DNA of 64,000 nt from Drosophila pseudoobscura (Eukaryota > Arthropoda > Insecta > Diptera > Drosophilidae). The position numbers and the translations under genes were made by a program. Location of the stretch: the NCBI RefSeq assembly GCF_009870125.1, contig NC_046683.1, positions 22,267,001 through 22,331,000 of the forward strand, written 5' to 3'. Numbering within the stretch: the stretch's first letter is position 1; each line of letters starts with the position of its first letter. Under the pieces are notes generated by a model. The model did not search any database. It was not told the DNA's origin and saw only the letters and a list, made by a program, of their open reading frames with translations. Below are positions 1-11,137 of the stretch, in pieces.

Positions 1-106
1 GTAATAAGTCATGATAATAAGTCTCATGATATAATTTTAGAAAAGATACTCGTAGTCTGACAATTATAATATTATATCTCTATACTGAATTTCCAGAGAT
101 GTCATA

Positions 107-1171
107 ATGGAGCCAATGACCATGCTGGTGTTGGCCTTCCAGCTGCTGGCCCTCTTCTCGATCGCCGGTGCGCTACTCATCTACCTAATCTGCAAGGTGC
201 GCGAGGACAGCGAGGCGGCTAACGTGGAGGCCCAGCCGAGCCGGGTGGTACTGGTGACGAGTGCGGACACCGCCCTGGGACTGCAGCTTTGCACCCACCT
301 GGCCAACAAGGGGTGCCGCGTCTTCGCCGGTATGAAGGAGGCCCACGACTCGCTACCCGCCAAGCTCCTCTGCGGTTGGATGAAGATCCGCGAGTACAGC
401 GAAGAGCCCATCGCTGGCACGATCATCCCTATGCGTCTGGACGTGACCCGAGAGGATGTGCTGCGCGAGGCCACTGTCGCCATGGGCGCCCACCTGAACG
501 CCGACGAGCGGGGCATCGCCGCCGTGATCAACACCAGCGGTAGCGTGTTCCGGGGACGGGTCGAGTCGCAAGACGTGCAGCAGTGGGAGCACATGCTGAA
601 GACCAACATCCTTGGCACGTTGCGTGTGGCCAAGGCCTTTGTGGGGTTCCTCCGGCCCACGCGCGGTCGCCTCCTTTATCTGGGCGGAGCCAGCGGCACG
701 CGGACGGGTTCAGCACTAACGGGCGGCGAGGGTTTGGTGGCCTTCAATGCATCGCGCGTGGCTGTGGAAAAGTGCGCCGAAGAACTGCGGAAGGAGCTGC
801 AGCCGTACGGCGTCAGTGTGGTGGCGCTGGACACCTGCGGAATGACAGCCGAGTCCCTATACAAGGCCCCTGTAGCACAAAGTGAGTTGAAACCCTGCAC
901 CTGCAGCTCCATTCCCTAGCTTCAATTTACATTATCTTTCATCTCTTCCACAGCGATGTCAGCGAGTGCCGAAGCACCTACTCAGTACACGGCGGACGTG
1001 CTCAGCCACAGTGCCCTGCAGGTGATCGAGCGGGCGCTGTGGGACTTTGCCCCGCAGGAGCGCTATACGCTTCTCACCCAAAACAAGTACCAATTCACAT
1101 TGCCATGCCGCTCTTCGTTGCGTCTCCAGCGGCCGGCAGTTTCAGGCGAGTCTGCGACGCAATCTGTGTAA
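107..1171 (+). CDS. Membrane-anchored SDR-family protein (probable CG13377 orthologue), 2 exons
   Basis: Exons 107-881 and 954-1171 (GTGAGT donor, CACAG acceptor) join in phase to about 330 aa. Residues 1-30 form a hydrophobic anchor (MLVLAFQLLALFSIAGALL). A Rossmann-type SDR fold follows: the nucleotide-binding loop reads VTSADTALG instead of TGxxxGIG, the NNAG motif reads INTSG, and the catalytic region reads GGASG then FNASR. In classical SDRs the last motif is YxxSK, so both the Tyr and the Lys appear replaced (F and R). The family uses NAD(P)H on steroid or retinoid-like substrates; with these changes activity is doubtful. The gene converges on cin with only 365 bp between the stop codons. 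The orthologue name rests on remembered D. melanogaster gene order beside cin. The exon 2 C-terminus (after KYQFTLPC) is less certain than the SDR core. Confidence 0.8.
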
Positions 1172-1421
1172 ATCCGATCCGTCTCGGTCTCTACCTTCAG
1201 CTCCAGCTGCCTCCTGTACATACGTATCCCCGCTGTAACCTCTTCTCCTGCTCCTGTTGTCGTCTAACAACACTAACCATGTTTTTTGTTTAATGATATT
1301 TCTTCCTTTGGAAGGATTTTTATACATATGATATATATATTTTCACTCGTTTTTGCATACAATTTGACGGTGCATTTTTGATGGACAACATACCTTAGCA
1401 CTGAATGATACGAACAATGAA

Positions 1422-1427
1422 AATAAA
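1422..1427 (+). terminator. Poly(A) signal AATAAA of the SDR gene
   Basis: A canonical AATAAA lies about 250 nt after the SDR stop codon and about 110 nt before the convergent cin stop. It implies a short 3' UTR that ends before the cin coding region. Confidence 0.55.
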
Positions 1428-1536
1428 TCTTTGTGCTAATCTACGATGGGCTTGGAGTCCTTACTAACATTCGATTGGTTTAGGAATTCTTGTGGTCTTA
1501 GGGCTATCGATGGATTCGGTGAAACGGGAGGTCCAC

Positions 1537-4083
1537 TTACTCATACTTGGATATGAAGTCGTAGCGCAGCACGGAGGCGGGATAGGACTCGCCGGCACTT
1601 GCCTTGAAGCACTCGGAGCTGCGTGCCGGTAGGTGTACAAGCACGTCGGCCCCTGCAATGCTCTGCAAACGGCTGCTGATCTATAAATAACAGTGGGAGT
1701 GGAGTGTCATTCTGATGAAGAAACTGTCAAAAGGCGTGGGAGAAAATTTACCTGATTTCCATTGACGCTAGCATAGAGTTGACCGTTTTTGGAGGTCACC
1801 GAAGCACGGACGTATTCTGGACGTCGATCCAAAATGTGGTCTTGAGACAGCTGTCAGAGAAAGAAAGTAGTTATTATTAGAAAATCCATTCAGACAATGT
1901 TGGGTCGCCCTTAGAAGAGTATTCACAAGGCTACTAGGCCCTTGCTTACTGGCTCAACCACCTTCTCCTTATCAGCACTCAAAACATAACACTCAAAACT
2001 CATAACAAACAGATAAGGCCCACTCAGAAGCAAACGTATATGGTGAATGAAGTGGACTGGGCTTTGACGCTTCTGCGCCGACAGATACGACCTACAGCAA
2101 TTTATGCATGTTCTAGAACTAGCAAGTCGGCGGGGGACAGCCAATCAACACCTCTACCCACTCTGACCGAATTTCGCCATCTGTTTAAATGACTGTAGCG
2201 CAATCTCGTACCTTTACTTGAATGGTCGCCAGGGGACACTTGGTTCTCTCCCAGCCGGCGGCCCAGCGGATGGCTGGGAGCGCAAACAGATGGAATGTGA
2301 CAAAGGCGGATACGGGGTTCCCCGGCAGTCCAAAGAAACACATGTTATCCTTGCTGGCAAAGGTCATGGGCTTGCTGGTGGTGGGAGAAAAGAATTCTTT
2401 AGTGCGAGAGTTGGAGGAGATGGGCCAAGGAAACAAACCCATACCCAGGCTTCATGTTGACCCGGCCGCAGTGGATCTTGAAGTTGAGTTCCTCCAGCGC
2501 TGTCTTTATAAAGTCCTTGTCGCCCATTGAGACGCCGCCAGTAGAGATGACAAATTCCACCTTTTCAAAAAGATGGACTAGAGATCTTTTGGTCTCCGGT
2601 AAGCTGAAGGAGAATGTTTAATGTCAGTCAGCCAGGAGTAGCGAATTAACGCCACTTACTTGTCGCTCAGCACAACGGTGCGTATGCAGTTGAAGCCAAA
2701 ATAGAGTAGCAGCTCCTCCAGCATCGTGGCATTAGAGTCGTAGACCTTGCCAGGAACAGGCAGCTCACCCGGCGCGAGCAGCTCGCTCCCCGTGGAGACG
2801 AGGGCCACCTTGGGCTTGGGTAAGCTCTTAGATATGCCCACAGAGGACAGTAGAGACTGAATGACAACGGGTGAAGAATCCGTAATAGGGAAAATGGAAT
2901 CGTGGATGCGCAAATCGTGACCAATGGGACTGAAGGCATTAGATCGGAGTAAGATAAGTTATTCATGCTCTAATGAGTAGTACTCACCGCACATCCAATT
3001 CCGGCTTTGGCTCCACCATAATTTCTACTAGACTCTCTTCTCCATGTTTGTCGCGACTCACCAAAAGGGTATCCTCCACTTGGACCACGCAGTCCGCTTG
3101 GTCTGGCAGCGGGGCACCCGTATTTATCTTGAAGCACTCATCCTCTTGCAGAGGCTGTGCGCAGGGCTGTAGAAGGAAATAGTTAGGATTAACACTTCTG
3201 GCTCTGCTTGACATGATGTGGGTACTTACCGCATCACCGGCGGCAACGAAGCCCACGACACGCTTGCTGCCGGAGAAGCCAGTCGATTTCATGGCATAGC
3301 CATCCTTGATAGAGGCACGGAAGGGTGGTATATTCACCGGCGAGGTCGTTTTCCAGATGTCATCTTCCAAGCAGGTAGTGCGTTGCACCACTCCGAATAT
3401 GATATCCATGACCACCGAGATGGGGAGCATGGGAAAGGGCGAGTGGCGATCCCTGCCGTCTCCAACTCCTGTCTGGTGAGGGCAGACGTGAATTTGGGCC
3501 TCCACCGTCTCCGTACCCTGCACCTGGGCATGGGTGCGTTGCACCAGGGCCACGTCGTCGTTGATCAAATGGAGTGCATGGGGCAGTAAATCCTTCACCG
3601 TTCCAAAGCATTCGGCTACTGCCTTTTCGCTCCCAGGGAAGTTCAGGATCAGTGTATTGCCACCGATGCCACAAACTCCGCGCGACAGAGCCGCAAAAGT
3701 CGTCTTTTTCAGCGAGGCCAGGGTTATGGCCGTCATCAATTGTGGGCACTCCTTGTCGAGCAGCGGCTTAGTGGCCTCGGGGGTCACATCGCGTGGGGCC
3801 AGACCGGTGCCGCCCGTGGTAAAGATGATGCGAACCTCCTCCCGGTTAATCCACTGACGCAGCTCGCTCTGAATGAGGCTGTTTTCGTCGGGCACCACGC
3901 TGGCGACTACCTGCGCATTTCTGAAGGCCTGCATGATCTGAGACACCAAACGCGGTCCGCTGCGATCCTTCGAGCGGTCATTGTAACAGGTGTCACTGAC
4001 TGTCACACATAAGAAATGTTATTGGGGCCAGCTGGGTTAGGAAGCCACTTACTTGTTAAAACACCGAAAGTAATTGGATCCAT
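1537..4083 (-). CDS. cin: Cinnamon: gephyrin-type MogA-MoeA molybdenum cofactor synthase, 8 coding exons
   Basis: Coding exons (minus strand, in gene order) are 4053-4083, 3230-3999, 2988-3166, 2660-2929, 2445-2603, 2212-2374, 1752-1850 and 1537-1680. They sum to 1815 nt, 604 aa, close to the size I recall for fly Cinnamon. The N-terminal MogA-like domain starts MDPITFGVLTISDTC and contains FTTGGTGLAPRDVT. The C-terminal MoeA-like domain shows PPFRASIKDGYA, NTGAPLPDQADCV, STGGVSMGDKD and GLPGNPVSAF, ending at FISKYE. MogA adenylylates molybdopterin and MoeA inserts molybdate, giving Moco for aldehyde oxidase, xanthine dehydrogenase and sulfite oxidase. The first coding exon is only 31 nt and is needed to supply the conserved start of the MogA fold. 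Intron 2 (3167-3229) is 63 nt with no in-frame stop, so unspliced RNA would stay open. COA6 lies upstream on the same strand. Confidence 0.95.
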
Positions 4084-4501
4084 TATGTCATTGGCATTAC
4101 TTTGCGATTCCGAGTTATAGCTTATATCTAATGTCGACGGCACGTTTGCAATTAAATTTTGAGAAGAGCGTTTGGCACGATACTTTCGACCGCTGGAACG
4201 TGTTGGCTTTTAGCATTTTTTAGGACATTTCGACATTGCGACCAATCTGGTAGGTGTGCACACACTGCCGCTGCCGTTTAATTTAAGATATAATGAATGT
4301 TTCCTTAAAGTCGCAGAATACTAATATGCACAGCCAAAACTACTTAGATATATAAATACTTGAGCCATCTCCCATGTGTGGACCATATATGTAAATAGTT
4401 TGTATTTTTTTTCGTTAATATATACTACACTATAACGATAAAAAAAAATAGCGTAACAACCGATCGACTAAAAATGACCCGACCCATGCCGGTGCCGGCT
4501 T

Positions 4502-4786
4502 TTATTTCGCTGTCTTCTCGCCTGTGGCACGCTCCTCCAGCGGGTCGTAGCCGGTGGCCATCTTTTCCTTGAACTGCTCGTAAGTACGTTTGCGGTCAAA
4601 GTGCTTCACCCACTGGCCGGGGCAGGACTGCTCGAAGGCCTTGCGCAAATCTTTACAGGCGTTGGGAACTTTTTCACCGCTCGTGGAGCTGTGCTTGGGC
4701 GCACTGGCGTCCAAGCACTTCCAATACTCGTCCCGCGTGGTCCAGCACTTGGCTCGCTCTGCCTTATCCGGAAAACCCATTGTCAA
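4502..4786 (-). CDS. COA6: Cytochrome c oxidase assembly factor 6 (COA6-like Cx9C protein)
   Basis: A single-exon ORF of 94 aa. It has the twin-cysteine CHCH signature of COA6: CWTTRDEYWKC (Cx9C), then CKDLRKAFEQSC (Cx10C), followed by PGQWVKHFDRKR and YEQFKEKM, which match the conserved COA6 core. COA6 is an intermembrane-space protein that helps deliver copper to COX2 during complex IV assembly. The size is typical (human COA6 isoforms are about 80-125 aa). An insert of about 20 residues (SAPKHSSTSGEKVPNA) separates the two cysteine pairs. The start at 4786 is the longest; a second Met lies two codons in. The AATAAA at 4501-4506 (minus strand) overlaps the stop codon, suggesting a very short 3' UTR. 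Confidence 0.9.
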   Translation of the reverse strand: MTMGFPDKAERAKCWTTRDEYWKCLDASAPKHSSTSGEKVPNACKDLRKAFEQSCPGQWVKHFDRKRTYEQFKEKMATGYDPLEERATGEKTAK

Positions 4787-5267
4787 GGTACTTTGTTGTA
4801 AATCGCTTTGGTCCAGTCACGTCCCGTTCGCCGTTGTCGTAGTTTTGCTTGTTATGCGACTATCCCTGTTACCTGTGGGAAGAGCTCCGACATTTAAAGT
4901 TCGGGGCAATAGGTTACTTGGCGGTGGGATGCCGGAGCAATGCAGTTACACAGCTAAAATTGATTTAATCACATTAAAAGTCAATTTCCAGGAAAAATCA
5001 CCATCTCATCACAGAAACTAACCTCCAACCTCAAAATTACAAAACAAACAGATTTATCGATAAAATATACCGAAACATACTGTAAATATACTACTTGAGT
5101 GAAACCACTAACCATACAGTATATAGATGTGCCAGTTCATGCTACGGGTTACCGTCTGAGAACCCCAGAGACTTCGGCTCGGGGGTTCGGGTACTGACGC
5201 GTCATTATGAGAGAACGCAGAGAGAACATCTTTGCATGTGTTAGTACACACGCAATATCCCAGCAAA
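4787..5267. promoter_or_regulatory. COA6 upstream region with a DRE-like TATCGATA site
   Basis: No gene is seen here. A perfect TATCGATA palindrome, the core of the Drosophila DRE promoter element, lies at 5055-5062, about 270 bp upstream of the COA6 start and next to a short AT-rich AATATACC motif. From about 5095 on, the sequence resembles 45105-45170 (CACTAACCATAC motif), so the distal part is probably transposon-derived. Promoter function is inferred. Confidence 0.35.
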
Positions 5268-5272
5268 CAATG

Positions 5273-6402
5273 TACTATGGTCCGAACGACCGTTTTTGTT
5301 GGCCAAAATTAATAACTCCCGACGGAACAAGATTTTTTTATTTAGTTTTTTGTATTGGATATATATAATCAAAAGGAAGTGGCTTTAAGAAAAAAAAATG
5401 GGTGTGGCGCCGCCCTTTTTTTAATAATGCATATTTAAATGATTAGTTATAGTGAAAAAAAAAAGTATTAAGCATAATTTATTTAAGAAAGCGGCGTTGC
5501 ACGCTTAAAAAAATTTCGATTTAAATAAAAATAACATTGCTTAAAGGTTTCCGTAAATTATTACTGAGATCCTTGTCTAGAAGCTAGGTTAACGCCTCGT
5601 TAGGTGAGATATGTGCCGGCTTTCCGACTGGGTCCTGTACAGCCTTATGAACTTAGTTAGCATTCTTTGGGCATAAAGATAAAAGTGTTGAAATAAAGGC
5701 TTGTGGCCAACCCACATATTTTCGTACAAACATTGAATTTGACCGGCATTTGTTCCGTTATGTTGCCAAACGATAACAAATTTTCTTGCTGGTATCCTCA
5801 AAAGCTTTATTCATTTCATATAATATGTCGCCTTAAGAGCCGTTTTTAAATAATTGATAATTTTACCCTTATCTGAATTCCATACGCAAATTTCAATAAT
5901 TGTGGTGAAAAGTGGCATTTCTTACTATATACATATCAACAAGAATTTATTAATCTACGACACACAAAAGGTTTCAGGGTGGGACTAGGTAGGACTCACT
6001 TTGTACACCTTTTCAAAAATTAGTTTTCATTACAAGTTGGAACATGTTGAAGGCCTCAATTACGAAGACTACTACTAGATACAGTTAAAAACTCAAGACA
6101 CGTAATAAGAACCCGACTGATTAAGATTCATTAAACAAATGTAATCAGGTCTTGGCGTTTTTCAATTTTGGAGAGATCTAAAATGGTTATTAATATGGCG
6201 TTTTTTTACTTCACGTGCTTTACGATAATTACAGTTGGGTTGCTCAGCTGATTTTGCGAATGTGGCGCCATCTATGGAAATTTCTGGTACGCAGCTTTAA
6301 TGGTCACTCTTTTTCTAATGCAGAGTGATCAAAACCAAGTTTTAGTTTTGAATTTTAAAAATTAGGTGTTGGCCAACAAAAGTGGTCGTTCGGACCATAG
6401 TG
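5273..6402. mobile_element. Non-autonomous Transib-like DNA transposon, 1130 bp
   Basis: The ends are inverted repeats of about 40 bp. The right end reads (inverted) CACTATGGTCCGAACGACC; the left end is the same except that it begins TACTATGG. The element is flanked on both sides by the 5-bp duplication CAATG (5268-5272 and 6403-6407). CACWATGG-type termini with 5-bp C...G target duplications are the hallmark of the Transib superfamily, relatives of RAG1. No transposase ORF lies inside, so it must have been mobilised in trans. Its first 11 bp match the autonomous-type element at 14096-18030, but the rest of the TIR differs, so the two are different families. Confidence 0.8.
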
Positions 6403-6407
6403 CAATG

Positions 6408-6925
6408 TTTCGACAAAAATATGCGTTTGTATGCTGATGCTGGATTAATTTCTGTTCTCTGTTGTGTCTCCAGCGTATCCCTGCAGTACGATGACATCGA
6501 TGACTCAGCTGCTGACACGTCGATGAACGCATCACTACCCGCGATGACATAGTTGATGACCGGCCATACGCTGAGCTGTTTACTTTAACATGGAGATGAC
6601 CTAGGGCATAATCGATGACATTGTCATCGAGCATTGCCGAAAAATCATGCACTTAATAAGTGATGATTTTTCACGAAAAATCATGCATTTAATATAAAAA
6701 AGTAATACATTCAATTGTTTTTTTTTCAATAAGTTTTATTTTTTAAAAATTATTATTAATTATTGTTTAAGCATGCCAGAGCTTTGTATTTTTTGTCCCT
6801 TGCGCCCTTTTGAAAGTAGCTATTCTTAATATTGTGAATAGCCTTCCTAATCACTTTATCTGCTGGGTATTTTTATCTTCACCGCCGCTGAAATAATATG
6901 GATATGTTAATTAATTAATTATATT
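6408..6925 (-). repeat. Unidentified repeat family, copy 1 (related to 19545-19900)
   Basis: Read on the minus strand, this segment shares with 19545-19900 a splice-acceptor-like TTATTTCAG followed by CGGCGGTGAAG, a short coding-like stretch (pattern KAIHNIKNSYFQK), and a distal part with repeated ATCATGCATTTAAT and CATCGATGAC motifs. It looks like the 3' part of a DNA transposon whose last exon follows an intron, but I do not recognise the superfamily. The Transib-like element 5273-6402 is inserted at its outer edge. Confidence 0.5.
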
Positions 6926-7069
6926 TTTTCTTTTTACATTTTTTTTTAAACCTACATTATATTTCTTTATTCTTCTTTTATTCCCGAGCATAAGAGAAGA
7001 ATAAAGAAATATAATGTGAATGCCGCGAAACATTAATATAATTTGAACACAGTTTTTTTTACTACTAAT

Positions 7070-7416
7070 TTTAAAAGATTACAATCAGCACAACATTTAT
7101 TCGGACACTCGTCTATGTCATCTTTCTTTATAAATCACTTGAAAAGTATTTAAGTTTGACAACAAATTTTTATTTCATTATGAGCATGGATATTACTACT
7201 ACTAATTTTAAATCTAAAAACAAAAAAAAACCTTTGGCATATCAAAAAATTAAAAGTATCAAAAAGGCCACTTTTTTACGCACAACAATTATTCGGACAC
7301 TTTTTATTTTGCACGAAAAAACTGGTGCCCAATTTTTTCTGATTTCAATATTCGGTGGGGCCGCCCTTAGCTTCAATAACAGCTTTTAGACGTCGGGGCA
7401 TACTTTTTACCAAATG
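7070..7416 (-). mobile_element. Decayed Tc1-like transposon tail
   Basis: On the minus strand, 7325-7416 encodes MPRRLKAVIEAKGGPTEY and then a stop, closely matching the conserved C-terminus of Tc1-family transposases. Beyond it, ATTATTCGGACACT motifs recur at about 7097-7111 and 7288-7303, like Tc1-type terminal sequence. The rest of the transposase is missing; homology stops where the 876-bp repeat arm begins at 7417. ORF-like frames on the plus strand here are low-complexity shadows. Confidence 0.6.
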
Positions 7417-8292
7417 ATTTTTCTGCTCGAATTAACAGACAAGGGAAACATGTTATTGTATGGGGCGCGACCACTGTTTTACACTGTACGTGTAGCGGCA
7501 GCGCAGCAGTAGCAGGATAGAGCCGTTCCCGCGCCCGTACCGACCGCTGATATAGATGCTATATGTATATATCATTACCAATCACATCATGATTCGAAAT
7601 CAGAACACATCCGTTTGTAAGGCAACTTCGCCTGCTAAATGTTTCATGATTTACGCATTTTTTTTTTTTACATGTTCAATGATTGTTAATTATTATGTTT
7701 GTTTGAGTTTCTTGCAAGTGTTTTCATTACTTGTATCATGAATATTATTGTTGTATGTTTTATATGTTGTATGTTTAAACCAATAAGTGCGGCAAACTGT
7801 CACATTTGCAGGCCCCATTCTAAACGCTCCATGTATATATGTATATATTTCTATCTGCGGTGTGTGCGTGGCTGTACTTGTTTAGTTTAGGGACTGGAGT
7901 GAAGAGAAGCTCATCTAGTCATAAGGAAGAGGGAGAGCGAGAGAGCTAGCGAGTTAGCCAAACAATACTCAGTTGTGTTTGGGAAACGTTGCGGAAGAAA
8001 GGCCTTGGGCCTTAAGCCATCAAAAAGCAGCAGCTTCAGTGCGTTTCATAGCTAATCATAGTACAAATACAAGCCCCAAGACGTACAGCTGTGAACCGCA
8101 TTTTACACACGCTAGATTCACGTGAATGTAACAATAATAATCTGAACAAATTTAAAAAGTTAAAGCGTTAAACCATGAGCAGACCATTTTTTTATAGAGA
8201 ACATATGAATATTGCATTGCAAAAAAAGTAGAATTATATGTGTACCAGATAAACTGAATGAATCAAAAATGAAACAATATCTATCTACCATA
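7417..8292 (+). repeat. Inverted-duplication arm A (copy of the sequence downstream of G9a)
   Basis: This 876-bp segment is the reverse complement of 23114-23989. Line-by-line reading shows only scattered substitutions (roughly 99% identity by eye) and equal arm lengths. The partner adjoins the G9a 3' end, so this arm is probably a copy of G9a 3' UTR or 3' flank in opposite orientation. It begins abruptly at a Tc1 tail and ends abruptly at LINE reverse-transcriptase sequence. Confidence 0.8.
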
Positions 8293-10380
8293 CATATATG
8301 GTCAACCAACCAGCATGCCTATACTAAAGGGAAATCGGTGGAGACCGCACTACACTCGGTAGTAGCTACCATTGAGAAAGCCCTTCACAATAAAAAGTAT
8401 GCACTGGGAGTATTCGTGGACACCTCCGGAGCATTCAACAACGTGGCTACGGAAGCAATAACAAATTGCCTGGTAGCGACTAATACACACCCAGCAATCA
8501 ACCTGTAGATAAGGAACCTCCTAGGTTGCAGACGGGTGCAATCAGAGTGGGGCACCGCTTCCATGGTGAAAGAGGCACACAGAGGCACACCCCAGGGTGG
8601 AGTCCTGTCGCCCCTCTTGTGGAATCTGGTGGTCGACGACCTCATCAAGAGATACGAAAGGAAGGCCCCAATAATAACAGCTTATGCGGACGACATAAAC
8701 ATACTTATTACGGGTGTTTGCCCATCGACCTTCAGCTCACTAATGGAACGAACACTCAGGGAGATACGCGAGTGGGCGGAAGAAGTAGGACTCAGTATCA
8801 ACGCGGACAAGACGGACCTCATCCTCTTTACCAAGAGGTGCAAGGTACCGATATGGACCCCCCCGAAGATCAATCAAACTAGGCTAACCCCAAAAACACA
8901 AGTCAAATACCTGGGCACAGTTCTGGATAGTAAAATGGCATGGAAACCCAATGTATTGGAAAGGTTGAAGAAGGACACCATTGCGCTTTATGCATCCAAG
9001 AAGATGCTCAGCAGCACATGGGGCCTGTCTCCGGCTCTGATGCATTGGATTTACATCTAGGTGGTGCGACCAACTCTGCTGTATGGAGTCTTAGTGTGGT
9101 GGCAAGCTACTGGAAAGAAAACGTATCATAAGCTTATGGAAAGGACTCAGCGACAGGCTCTGCTCTGTATTACAGGAGCTCTGAGGTCAACCCCAACAAA
9201 AGCACTCGAAACCCTACTTGGAATCGAACCCCTAGATATCCACGCCCGTCTGACTGTAGGAAAGGCAGCACAACGCCTCATCGCTTCAGGAAATATGTAT
9301 GTCGCCACAAGAATACGGGTATAGTTCAATTGGAAGGGAAATGACCAGATCAACTGATTACATGACCCCCCAAACATGCCTCGACGTAAAAACAACTGCA
9401 TCTTTGGGACCTGAAGACTGGAAAATCGGAAGAGACCAAACGGAGCACCTCAATATATATACGGACGGCTCCAAGATGGACGGAGGAGTAGGAGCGGGCC
9501 TATACTGTACAGACCCTGAGATAAGGCTGTCATATAAGCTACCGGACCATTGTAGCATATTCCAGGCAGAGGTTTTTGCCATCAGGAAAGCAGCAGAGGT
9601 CGCTCTTCTCACTGAAAGAGCACACGATGCGGTCAACCTATTCGTCGACAGCCAAGCGGCGATAAGATCCATGCAGTCATCCGCAGTCAGTTCCAGGTAT
9701 GTCTTGGCGAGCAGGGAGGCACTAGATACCCTAAGCACGAAAAAGTCCGTGCGGATCTACTGGATTCCCAGCCACCAGGGCATCGAAGGAAACGAGACGG
9801 CGGACGTACTAGCTAAGGTAGGCGTCGGGCTGGCGAATACGAGCACCGAGAACGTGCCTGTCTCCCTTAGAACGCTGCAAAGCGATCTAGAAAAGCAGGC
9901 CGGATCACAAACCGAAAGTAGGTGGAGGAGTACCACCGCCCGCAGAACCTCGAAAATCATGTGCAAGGACCGCAATGAGCCACTACCTGCTGCACCTACC
10001 ACGGAAGGACAGCAGATTATTAGTGGGAATATTAACGGGCCATTGCCTGGCTGCGGCGCATGCAACAAAGCTAGGCATCACAAATAGAGACAGTTGTAGA
10101 ACATCTCCTAGAACCTAGAACCCTAGAACATCTCATCTGCAACTGTCCTGCTCTCTTAAGGGCAAGGAGGAAGTACCTGGGCGCCCCAGTGCTGGCATCA
10201 CTGGAAGATGCCTCCAAAAGGACGCCACAGGAACTGCTGGTCTATGCTGAAAACACCTCGATTCTCGGGGACTTTAAAACCACCCAAACACTTCCGCGAC
10301 GGTTCATACAGCTAAGCAGCTCGACATAGATGTTCCATAATTTGAATATTTAATAAAAGAAAATAATACAAATAAAATAC
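8293..10380 (+). mobile_element. LINE retrotransposon with RT and RNase H, 5'-truncated and broken (LOA-like)
   Basis: Coding sequence runs in several frames: 8298-8507, 8536-9058 (ends at a TAG), 9061-9324 and 9299-10087, so at least three stops or frameshifts interrupt it. Recognisable parts are the RT finger region (QHAYTKGKSVETALHSVV), the HRGTPQGGVLSPLLWNLVVDDL block, the AYADDINIL catalytic box, an RNase H domain (IYTDGSKMDGGVGAGLY) and a cysteine/histidine motif near 10120 (EHLICNCPAL). RT followed by RNase H places it in the I/LOA part of the LINE tree; Bilbo and TRIM of obscura-group flies are LOA examples, but the family name is not established here. ORF1 and the endonuclease are absent. 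The 3' end is A-rich. Confidence 0.8.
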
Positions 10381-11137
10381 GAACATTAACCAGCTGCCAT
10401 AGAAGGATACGCTACTACTCACAAAGAAATCAGTGAGCTCCGGAGTTATGATCGAGTTTAAATTCTCCAACTTCATCGTCGATTGGGGAACCTAATTACT
10501 TATAGTTTTAAAATCAATAATAATTTGTTTAATTGTTTTGATAAACCAATGTGCCAATAAGAGCCGCCTCCTATTTTCACTATTTTAATTACCATTATTT
10601 CTCTTAGTAATTACTAACTTACTTACTTAGTAATAACTATTTAATTACTTTTAATTGATATTAAAACTATAAATTTCAAATTTTCTTCGTTGAAAATTGG
10701 AGTCAAATCTAAGACGCAACTGTGCTTCGGTTTGTGCTTCAAAATGAGTATTGGGGTATATTAGATTTGAGGTAAAAGTGGATGTGTGTAACATCCAGAA
10801 GGAATCGTTTCCGACCCCATAAAGTATATATATTCTTAATCAGCATCAATAGCCGAGTCGATCAAGCCCTGTCTGTCTGTCCGTCTGTCCGTCCCTATCA
10901 CAGCCTAGTGCTCAAAGACTATAAGGGCTAGAGCAACGACATTTTATATTCGGATTTCTATGATATGTCACTTCTACAAGTATATTTCAAAACATTGCCC
11001 CGCCCACTTCCGCCCCCACAAAGTGCGAAAATCTGTGGCATCCACAAATTCAAAGATACGAGAAAACTGAAAACGCAGAATCGTAGAGGACGACTATATC
11101 TTCTAGAGTGCGAAATCCAGATCGTATAATTATTATA
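10313..11137 (+). repeat. Inverted-duplication arm B
   Basis: This is the reverse complement of 18582-19399. It includes the last 70 bp of the LINE, about 360 bp of AT-rich flank and the first 395 bp of a 5'-truncated DINE-1. Both copies share the same odd LINE and DINE-1 junctions, so this is a segmental duplication, not two independent insertions. Confidence 0.75.

Noticed and set aside
3334..3749. Overlapping minus-strand frames inside cin exon 2
   Set aside because: Alternative frames of a well-supported MoeA/MogA coding exon.
4590..5021. 143-aa plus-strand frame
   Set aside because: Antisense of COA6 running into its upstream region; no domain.
5160..5200. AACCCCAGAGACTTCGGCTCGG stretch as a possible tRNA arm
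   Set aside because: No cloverleaf with anticodon stem and T-loop could be formed around it.
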